From assembly GCF_950295315.1 (NCBI RefSeq), contig NC_080181.1, positions 35,183,375-35,247,374 of the forward strand: a stretch of DNA of 64,000 nucleotides. Reading direction: 5' to 3'. Of the stretch, positions 20,594-27,603 are shown piece by piece. Under the pieces are notes generated by a model that did no database searches, had not been told where the DNA came from, and saw nothing but the letters and a program-made list of their open reading frames with translations. The position numbers and the translations under genes are program-made. This DNA comes from Erinaceus europaeus. Its lineage: Eukaryota > Chordata > Mammalia > Eulipotyphla > Erinaceidae. Every line of letters begins with the position of its first letter. The stretch's first letter is position 1.

Positions 20594-20707
20594 AATTTAC
20601 AGCTTGATCAGAAACTTGACTTGCTGTCATTCTTCGTGTCTCATGTTCCTCCATTTCAGGTTTCATTGGGTTCCTATCCCCTGTTCACCACCCTGCTGGT
20701 TGGGGCA
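20286..20707 (+). mobile_element. retroviral 3' LTR, sense
   Basis: A polypurine tract (aacaaagggaggata, 20,271-20,285) precedes TGCCAGGAGCC, the expected 3' LTR start. TATAAA is at 20,557 and AATAAA signals lie in an (AAAT)n expansion (20,561-20,595). A gcttgatcagaaacttgact stretch follows, characteristic of class II ERV R/U5 regions. The end at ggttggggca (20,707) is inferred from the terminal CA. A direct repeat aagtgagtcaacacaagtga occurs in U3 (20,408-20,436). No matching 5' LTR is in the window. Confidence 0.7.
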
Positions 20708-20906
20708 CTGTGATCGGTTTCTGCTCCGCTGCACGGTCAAGGTCAAAAAGGGCTGCAGGAGGCAGATGAGAGAACTGTTTCTCTGCTCCAACTTGCTGTT
20801 CATTTCAAATACCAAGTAGGTGGACACTTCATGCTCTGTCCTTGGTCCTGAAGTTACCTCTTTACTGCACCTTTCTGGGAGAACATCAGAGGGAAACTTA
20901 AATCTG

Positions 20907-21100
20907 GGGGCCAGGCGGTGATGCACCTGGTTAAATGTATACATTGCAATGCACAAGAACCTGAGTTCAAGTCCCTGGTCCCCACTTGCAGGGAGAAAGC
21001 TTCATGAATGTTGAAATAGGATTGCAGGTGTCTCTCTGTCTCTCGCCTTTTCTCAATTTTTTTTATAGATCAAATAAAAATTTTAAAAAAGGAAAGAAAA
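20907..21100 (+). mobile_element. ERI-type SINE, sense, short form
   Basis: Head ggggccaggcggtgatgcac, then tgcacaagaacctgagttca, ggtccccacttgcagggaga, ttgcaggtgtctctctgtct and an A-rich tail. Confidence 0.82.
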
Positions 21101-21109
21101 AAAAGAAAT

Positions 21110-21930
21110 TTGAATCTGCAAGAGGTTTGGTCTTTTATTTCTCCACCAAGTGATCAAGGGAGGCCTTGTTCTGGGTCAGGGTTCAGAGCAGAGAAGAACA
21201 GCTAGACAGGTCTCCTGGGCTTGGGGTTCCTAGTTAGAGTAAAGATGAGGGGAGAGGACAGGCTGTAATCAGAGCTTAAAAGAAGAGAAGGACTAGGTTC
21301 CCAGGGGAGAACATGGAAGTTATCATACAGGGCGTCTTTGATGAGTGGGGCTCTAGTCTGAGCCCCAGAATGACAGAGGCCCCACTCCTAGAGGAGGTGG
21401 CCCAAACCTTCTGGGATACCGGTTTGGAGGCCTCATCAGATGTTATTTGCCCTCCCACTTCTGAAGTCCCCTTGGAGTGAGACAGGTGACTGCAATCTAC
21501 AGCACAGATGTGACAGTAGAATGATACTGTGGTCAGAGATCCAGACTCCCCAGGTCTCCATGATCCACAGGAGAAAAGAGGGGTCTTTGAGAGGGAGGTC
21601 CCCTACCTGCCTGTTTTCACTGTAGCACAATATATGGACAAACCAAGAAATGGTATTTTTCCATGTGAGAAAGCAAAGCTGATTGAGCAGGCATTTCCCC
21701 AAAGCACTTTCACTACTGATGAATCTACTCCCTCTGATTTTCCTAAGATAAGAGATTTTCCTCTCTTACTCCTAAGCCCTCCAAGCCACTGGTCTGGGCT
21801 TGCTTGACTGACTGATTGAATGACTACTTTGGTTTTTCTTTTTAGATGGAAATAATATGTAGGCAAACTGTTTTTCACTTTTAGCCAGAATCTAAGTGAA
21901 ATGGCATTAATAAAGTCTTAAGAAAGTTAA
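21110..21930. other. unique sequence, no gene supported
   Basis: Balanced base composition. Short frames occur on both strands in shadow pairs without start or splice support. I see no repeat family. Confidence 0.3.
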
Positions 21931-21934
21931 TTTA

Positions 21935-22112
21935 GGGATGGAGAAAGCAGCACAGTGATTTAAGAAGCAGACTTTCATGTCTCAGGCATAAGAAGTCTCA
22001 GGTTTACTTCTCAGCCTCCTTATAAGCCAGAAGTGATAAATGCTATTGTAAGAAAAGAAAGAAAGGAAGGAAGGAAGGAAGGAAGGAAGAAGAAAGGAAG
22101 AGAGAGAGAAAA
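21935..22112 (+). mobile_element. diverged second-family SINE and (GGAA)n tail
   Basis: ggagaaagcagcacagtgat, ttaagaagcagactttcatg, ctcagcctccttataagcca and agaagtgataaatgctattg follow the order of the copy at 9883. The tail has become a ggaa/aaag microsatellite (22,052-22,112). Confidence 0.55.
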
Positions 22113-23053
22113 AAAATCACATTGCCTTAAATAGTAGAAATTGAATTTTTTTAACTGAGGCTGAAAGACAAATTTTAGTCCCTTTCATCTAAGCCTAATT
22201 TAGTAGCTCTTTTAAGAAAAAATGTATTTAAATACTTTTATGAATCATGTGTCATTTCTCTCATTAAGATCCTTAAATACTTTCCCAAACTGGAAAGCAT
22301 GAATTAAAGAATGCATCATTTCTATCTGTTGTAAAATTAATATACAAACTATATAATTACCTATAACGAAATACAACAAATTTAGCAACAAGAAAGGAAT
22401 GCTTTAATGAATGGGTCTCTGAAGGTTATTTGCAAAGACTGTAAAATGCAGAGGATGGTCCAGGATGAAAACACATCCAAGAAAAGGCAGTTGGCTGCCA
22501 GGGGTGAAGTGTTTCCAGGACCTTCTTGGGCTGGGTGGGCTTCAGTCAGTGCACACAGTGCACGGGACCCTCTTCCCTTCCCTGTCCTGAGCTGTGCAAA
22601 TGAGGACAGAAATGGAGGAGAATCTGGTCATCAGCTCAGCTGCTCCCCCTGACAGCGGGCATACCAAGTGACAAATGTGATTATCTTTCTAGATGTGAAG
22701 ACAGATTCAAGATTAAGTATTCAGTGCCCCCTGAAACCCTGTGGGTGTCTGACTGCCTGGAGAAGACTGGGAGAGCCAACAGCAGGGCTAGGAGATCCCT
22801 AGTTCTAGGCTGGCCTAATTGCAGCATCGTGATCTCCTTTTAGTAAGACCTCTAGCTTGTTGGTCCTGTTCTTTGTACAGTCTTTCCACTAGGAAACATT
22901 TTCATCTGATTGTAAAATTAAATCAGTGACTCATTTTTCACCTATAGCAATAACACTTCTGTACGTCTCCCTTCCTTCCAGAAGGTTCTTGCATGCAGAA
23001 GTTTCCTTTAACCAAAAAATTAAAGTCCCAAAGAAATCAAGAATAAGTTTTCA
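22113..23053. other. unique sequence, no gene supported
   Basis: AT-rich to 22,400, then more balanced. No repeat, RNA gene or splice-bounded open frame that I can defend. Confidence 0.3.
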
Positions 23054-23136
23054 GGGGCTACGTGGTGGTGTACCTGGTTAAACACACAAACACACACACA
23101 CACATAAACACACACACAATCTCACACACACACACA

Positions 23137-23185
<49 letters not shown>

Positions 23186-23334
23186 CAATGCACAAGGACC
23201 TGGGCTCAAGCCCCTGGTTGCCACCTGTGGGTGGAGAGGCTTCATGAGTGCTGAAATAGAGCTTCAGGTGTGTGTCTGTTTTTCTCCCTCTCTACCTGCT
23301 CCTCCCCTCTCAATTTCTCTCTGTCTCTACCCAA
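23054..23334 (+). mobile_element. ERI-type SINE, sense, expanded by (CA)n
   Basis: Head ggggctacgtggtggtgtac and acctggttaaacacac, then about 100 bases of CA repeat (23,082-23,183), then the rest of the SINE: tacaatgcacaaggacctgg, gctcaagcccctggttgcca, ggcttcatgagtgctgaaat and a ctctctctgtc tail. The CA run sits where other copies have a short aacacacatg, so the microsatellite was born inside the element. Confidence 0.88.
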
Positions 23335-23820
23335 TAATATATAAGAACAAGTTTTCTAGACTCAAACTAGTATATTCAATATGTCCTCTGTATAAAGAAA
23401 GTACTGTGGGAATTTTTTTTTCTAAATAGTCTTAAGTCTGTGCCAAGATAGGTGCACTCATCCAAATGTTCTTTACTGCATAGAACTCCCAGCTGTAGGA
23501 ACATTCTGGGGTGTCATGTACCCTCTCTCCTTTTGGGAATGGAAGCTCTGAGAATGAAGTGATGAAATGAGAATCACCTAGTTTGCATCACGTAGTTTCC
23601 AAGCAGTACTCTGATTCCAAACTAACTTCTCCTACACTGGAAAGTCTCCTTTCCACCCCACCATGCAGCCTGTGAAAGAGCAGTGTCCCACACAAGCCCA
23701 GTTAGGAGAGGGTCCACTTGTCACACACAGCCCTACCACTAACTACGGTCCTGGAGTAGCAGATTAATATACTAATAGAAGCATTTTGTGTGTTTGACTT
23801 TCTTCTTTTTTTCCTTGCAG
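23335..23820. other. unique sequence upstream of exon C
   Basis: No repeat recognised. It ends in a long pyrimidine-rich acceptor-like tract (gactttcttctttttttcct then tgcag). Confidence 0.35.
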
Positions 23821-23862
23821 TTCTCTTCGAGATAAGGAGGAATGGCTTTTTTGTCTGCGCAG
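23821..23862 (+). CDS. candidate exon C, 42-base micro-exon
   Basis: A very strong acceptor (ttcttctttttttccttgcag) ends at 23,820, and a donor of the form CAG/GTATCT starts at 23,863 (good core, weak +4/+5). After one base that completes exon B's last codon as Cys, 13 codons are open: SLRDKEEWLFCLR, with two bases over. The charged stretch right after exon B's hydrophobic run is what one expects for a loop following a membrane helix. A second frame is also open, so the phase agreement is the main evidence. It lies about 0.4 kb before the macrosatellite. Protein not recognised. Confidence 0.42.
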
Positions 23863-24054
23863 GTATCTGATCAGTATTACATATTGTTACATCTTTAACC
23901 GGTACTGGTAGAATGCAGATACATAGAAAGCATCCCCCACATGCCCTCCCAACTGTTCTCCTTCTCCTCAGAAAAAAAAAGGTTAAACTTGTTTCTCATT
24001 CCCATGAAGATTCTAGTATTTATCATTGAGGAAGTTCTGGCTAGTTCATTCTTA

Positions 24055-24185
24055 AAATTTTATTTTTTTATTTATAAAATGGAAACATTGACAAGACTGT
24101 AAGAGAAGAGGGATACATTTCCACACATTGCCCATCCGCAGAGCTCCATATCCAATCCCCTCTCTTGATAGCTTCCGTATTCTTT
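24055..24185 (-). mobile_element. L1 3' end fragment at array border, antisense
   Basis: tttataaaatggaaacattg, agaagagggatacatttcc, then gcagagctccatatccaatc and cttgatagcttccgtattct match the L1 3' UTR at 2360-2490. The match stops abruptly where macrosatellite-derived sequence begins. Confidence 0.7.
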
Positions 24186-24267
24186 AGAAAAGGAGAGAGG
24201 AGGGGAAATACAGAGTGGGGGAGAAAGATATAAAAAAAAATAAATAAAATAAAATAAATAAATAAAA
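24186..24267. other. left junction of the macrosatellite
   Basis: 24,186-24,230 is a 45-base remnant identical to the SINE-a interior of units 2-12 (agaaaaggagagagg to gggggagaaagata). It differs from unit 1, which reads ggaattacag where the remnant and the other units read ggaaatacag. An A-rich (AAAT)n bridge (24,231-24,263) then leads into unit 1. The junction therefore carries a piece of an additional, mostly lost unit. Confidence 0.7.
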
Positions 24268-24349
24268 GTGCATTGACATTAACTCAGTGGAAAGATACAG
24301 GGACATATACATGTCTGTTATCTATATTACTAAGTCATTTATTGATTGA

Positions 24350-24690
24350 TTGCCTCAAGGTGTTATAGCCACAGCTCAGTGCCTGCGCCACGAATAGCAC
24401 TCCATATGTTCCCCTTCCGCTGCCCTTGTTGCTTGGTCACTGTGGTGGTTATTGTTCTTGTTGTTGTTGTTGAAGTTCCTGACCTTGCATCGGACAGAGA
24501 GAAAAGGAGAGAGGAGGGGAATTACAGAGTGGGGGAGAAAGATAGAGCCCCTAAAGACCTGCTTCACCCGCTGTAAAGCGACTCCCCTGCAGGTGGCTGT
24601 CTGGGGCCCAGAGCCCAGATCCTTCCAACTGTCCCCTCTTTTCTCGAGCGCCACAAGCCCTTAACCCTCTGACATACCGCCAAACATCCC
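24350..24690 (-). mobile_element. SINE-a of unit 1 (one in every unit)
   Basis: A long-form antisense ERI-type SINE: gcctcaaggtgttatagcc, cgccacgaatagcactccat, a gttgttgttgttgaag stretch, cggacagagagaaaaggaga, agacctgcttcacccgctgt, ctgcaggtggctgtctgggg and the head ttaaccctctgacataccgc. It recurs at the same place in all twelve units, so it was in the founder before amplification. Confidence 0.85.
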
Positions 24691-24952
24691 TGGATTTACT
24701 TTTTAAAGCAATATGACCTGCCTTGTTTTGAATCCTCATTATCCTGAGGATCAGTCCTGGAGACAGTGTCATGACAGGACACACGGAGATCTCTGGTATC
24801 AGAGAGCACCTGGAACAGCAGCTGGGACTCTATTGCCAGGGCAGGAGCAACTTCCCATCCACCCTCTATGGAGTCCACCTGCCTGCACTTTGGTCCTTTT
24901 CCCTCCAAAAAGTAGAAGACACTGACAGCAGACAGGTTACCCAGGCAGGGGG

Positions 24953-24993
24953 AAAAAAAATAATAATAAAAAGCCTTTTTTTTTTTTTTTTTT
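24953..24993. repeat. facing A and T tracts (potential hairpin)
   Basis: An A-run with taataa interruptions, aaaaagcc, then an uninterrupted T-run. The arms could pair as a hairpin around AAAAAGCCTTTTT. Tract length differs in nearly every unit, one of the main sources of unit length variation. Confidence 0.75.
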
Positions 24994-25595
24994 ACACCGT
25001 ACTGAATGACCATCTTCTGGGAAGTACAAGCTTTGAACCTGAAAACTCTGTCTGTCTGTCTGTCTGTCTCCTAGTCCACAGAAGGAGCCATTAGGCCAGC
25101 CAGGTCTCATGCTCAGACTGTGGTGTTTTCGCCAGTCATACGCCTGCACTGCGCACTAGGGATTGGGCGGCCTGAGACGCAAATGTTACATTGTAGATGG
25201 ATTGTTCGCACTTCTTGCTCCCCAGGACATTGGACACTCTCAACTCCCCTACAGCAAGAAAAAAAAGACTCTTGACAACCTTAGAGCAAACGGAGTGGCG
25301 GGGAGGGAGAGTGTTGCATGTGTGGGCTGCTCATGCGCAGGTGTCTGTGGGGGGCCGTGGCAGAGACTGTAAGGGGGCTAGGGAGCCAATGGAGACTGTT
25401 TGAGAGGCAGGCTGCAGGCAGGGGAGCCCCTGAGTGTTTGCAGGGCTGTGTGTGGGTGTGGTGGCAGGGGGTTAGGGCAGGTCCCCCTGCTGGATGGTGA
25501 GATGGTGGCTGGGCTGGCCCAGGACCCCCAGGGCTGAAGGGCAGCAGCAGGGTGGCAGGAAAGTAGCGCAGAGAGGCACACAGTAGATGTTAGTT

Positions 25596-25623
25596 GGGGA
25601 GCTGGGGGACAGGGGGTAAGGGG
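25596..25623 (+). promoter_or_regulatory. canonical G-quadruplex motif (one in every unit)
   Basis: Four G-runs of 4, 5, 5 and 4 (25,596-25,599; 25,604-25,608; 25,612-25,616; 25,620-25,623) are separated by loops AGCT, ACA and TAA. The same four runs are unchanged in every unit I read (for example 28,932-28,959 and 62,224-62,251). Quadruplex formation is predicted, not shown. Confidence 0.75.
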
Positions 25624-25804
25624 AGAGAGGGTTTGCTTGAGGAGGTGTCTGGACTAGATAGTGGGGGGAGCTGCAGGCATAGAAGGTCCCAGGAATCAGG
25701 GACTGACAGGACAAGATACCTGCACCCACCCACTGGATAGAAGCTGCAGCAGCCAGAACAGCAGCCCTGGCTGGCCTAGGCCAAGGGCCTGAGTGCGTCC
25801 CTCG

Positions 25805-25909
25805 GAGGATGAGGAAGAGGAGGAGGAGTTGGAGGACGAGGAGGAGGACGAGGACGAGGACGAGGAGGAGGAGGAGGAGGAGGAGGGAAGGTGGAGGAGG
25901 GGAAGGAGG
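25805..25909 (+). repeat. GAG/GAC purine minisatellite of unit 1
   Basis: A run of gagga and gacga triplets encodes a Glu/Asp stretch in one frame, but a TGA lies just upstream in most units and there is no ATG. It varies most between units and has two structural forms: one ending ggagggaaggtggaggagggg (units 1, 3, 5-9, 12) and one ending gacgaggaggaggggaagg (units 2, 4, 10, 11). Confidence 0.9.
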
Positions 25910-26609
25910 GCAGCTGTCAGTAGGCAATGGGATTAATAGAGACCTCCACTAAGGAGGCATGTGTCCAGGCAGGCACCCACCAAACCACAGGGGCAGCTCA
26001 GGGCACCCAGGGACCTAGTGGGGGTATCTCTGGGGCGGGGACTGTCAGTCAGTCTGCAAGACTGTGTGTCATTGCACATGGTAGGACAGGTGCCTGGCGG
26101 CCCGTGGCCCCCAGCCCTGGGATGGCAGATGCCAGCCCCGTGCCGAGACACACCCCACTCTGCCCATAGCCCCTTGGCCCATCTCACCTGCACCTGCGTT
26201 GGCCTGGGGCTGTGGCTCTGGTGGCTGGCCATCACCCCTCAGGTCATGTGCAGCGTGGGGGTCATGGCTGCTGGTCAACTGGATGGGCGTGGTCCCCGTG
26301 GCCTAGCAACCACAGGAGCCCTCTGTGATGTCCTAGCCCCTGGCATTCTGTGCTGGCCACACTGGCACTGGGCAGCCCAACTGCCCTGCCACTAGGTCAG
26401 GCAGCAGCGCCCAGATGCCAGGGCCCTGGCACAGAGGGAAGGAAGGATGGGAAGACAGTGCTGACCGACGAGGGACCTAAGGGCTGGCAGCCAAGAGAAG
26501 AAAGGAGGAGGTGCGCCCGGGATCCAGGGAGCCCAGGCCAGAGCTGCCTGCATGCCTGCCTGCCTCCCTGGATGTCTGTATGCTGCCTTTGTCCAGGTAG
26601 GTTTCTCAG

Positions 26610-26669
26610 GTCCCCTCCACTCCTGTCCTCTCCTCTCCTCTCCATCCTCTCCCCTCTCCTCTCCTCTCT
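26610..26669 (+). repeat. CTCC/TCCT polypyrimidine tract
   Basis: tcctgtcctctcctctcctc and ctctcccctctcctctcctc flank ccat. Units 1, 2 and 4 lack a ten-base tgtcctctcc repeat that the other units carry. Near mirror symmetry makes triplex (H-DNA) possible. Confidence 0.8.
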
Positions 26670-26954
26670 GCACCTTGATTCTATCCTCTTGTCTGGCCCC
26701 TCTTCCGGGTGCCCTGCTTACGAGCTCCAGCACATGTTCTCCAGTGACAGCTGCTCGCAACCACATCCACCCCCTCCCTTCCCCTGAGCTGACCCAGCTC
26801 ACCCCACCCACACCCACACCTCCCAACACATTCGCTGGTGCAGCCCCTCTGCCCTTTTCAGCCGAACTGGCCCCTTTGCCACCTACCTGTGCAGCATTGA
26901 TTGTCTTCATCATTCAAGGAGAGATCTCCTTTTGTACTTAGCTTGGTTGACTGG

Positions 26955-27020
26955 TGGATGAATGGATGGATGGATGGTGGATGGATGGATGGATGGATGG
27001 ATGGATGGATGGATGAATGG
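26955..27020 (+). repeat. (ATGG)n microsatellite of unit 1
   Basis: gatgaatggatggatgg, a tgg interruption, then an uninterrupted ATGG run ending gatgaatggac. Copy number after the interruption differs between units; unit 12 (63,608-63,674) is among the longest. Confidence 0.92.
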
Positions 27021-27285
27021 ACAGGTCAATGGATTGGTTTTGTAGAGGCAGAGCAACATCTAGGGGTAGTTGAGACCGCTGGCGTCAGAGCTCTAGTCTG
27101 CTGTCAAATGTAATACATTAATTCATCAATAACAAAATTGAATAAGTACATAAATAAATAAATCTAAAAACTGGGTTAAAACATACATGGCGTCTTTGCC
27201 TTTCTGCATATGGTATGCTCTGAGGATCTTAACAAGGAAAGCATTGTCCTCAGTAGGCCCTTGAAATAGTGGAATATTTCATTTC

Positions 27286-27530
27286 CCTTTCTTTTTTTCT
27301 TTTTCTTTTTTTACTTTCTATTTTCTTGATTATTTATTGGAAAAAATCGTCAGGAGTTGAGAGGGAAGGGAGGGGTAGAGATTTTGAGACACAGAGAGAC
27401 ACCTGCAGCACTTGTGCACCACTTGTAAAGATTTCCCCCCGGCAGGTGGGGACCAGGGTCTTGAACCCCGGTCCTCCTGCACTGTCACATGAGTGCTTAA
27501 CTGGGTGTGGCACCACCTGGTACCCTTGAT
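27286..27530 (-). mobile_element. SINE-b of unit 1 (one in every unit)
   Basis: A short-form antisense ERI-type SINE: T-rich tail (ttttctttttttactttcta), ggggtagagattttgagaca, gcacttgtgcaccacttgta, ggtcttgaaccccggtcctc and the head gagtgcttaactgggtgtgg caccacctgg. Same place in all units. The T-rich tail is shorter in units 6-8. Confidence 0.85.
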
Positions 27531-27603
27531 GGGACACTTTTTTTTTAGCAATGAAAAGAAATTCTCGTGGCAAGGTGATAAATAAATGAAGAAATAAATA
27601 AAA

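Larger units (their letters stand above)
24268..27603 (+). repeat. macrosatellite unit 1 (3336 bp), edge unit
   Basis: The unit frame is set arbitrarily at gtgcattgacattaactc. Layout: SINE-a (antisense) 24,350-24,690; GC-rich core from about 24,700; A/T tract 24,953-24,993; TCTG repeat 25,047-25,070; G-quadruplex motif 25,596-25,623; GAG/GAC minisatellite 25,805-25,909; pyrimidine tract 26,610-26,669; ATGG repeat 26,955-27,020; SINE-b (antisense) 27,286-27,530. Unlike all others it reads ggaattacag, actgtggtg, gcagagagg, ggtcccagg, cacccaccc, gagtgcgtcc, catagcccc and ccatcacccc. It holds no gene: its ORFs overlap on both strands, and one-base indels between units shift some of them. Confidence 0.97.

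Noticed and set aside
23062..23247. His/Thr-rich ORF
   Set aside because: It is the CA microsatellite read as codons.
25805..25909. Acidic Glu/Asp-rich peptide from the GAG/GAC tract
   Set aside because: No ATG in frame, a TGA just upstream in most units, and the tract is a slippage-prone triplet repeat.
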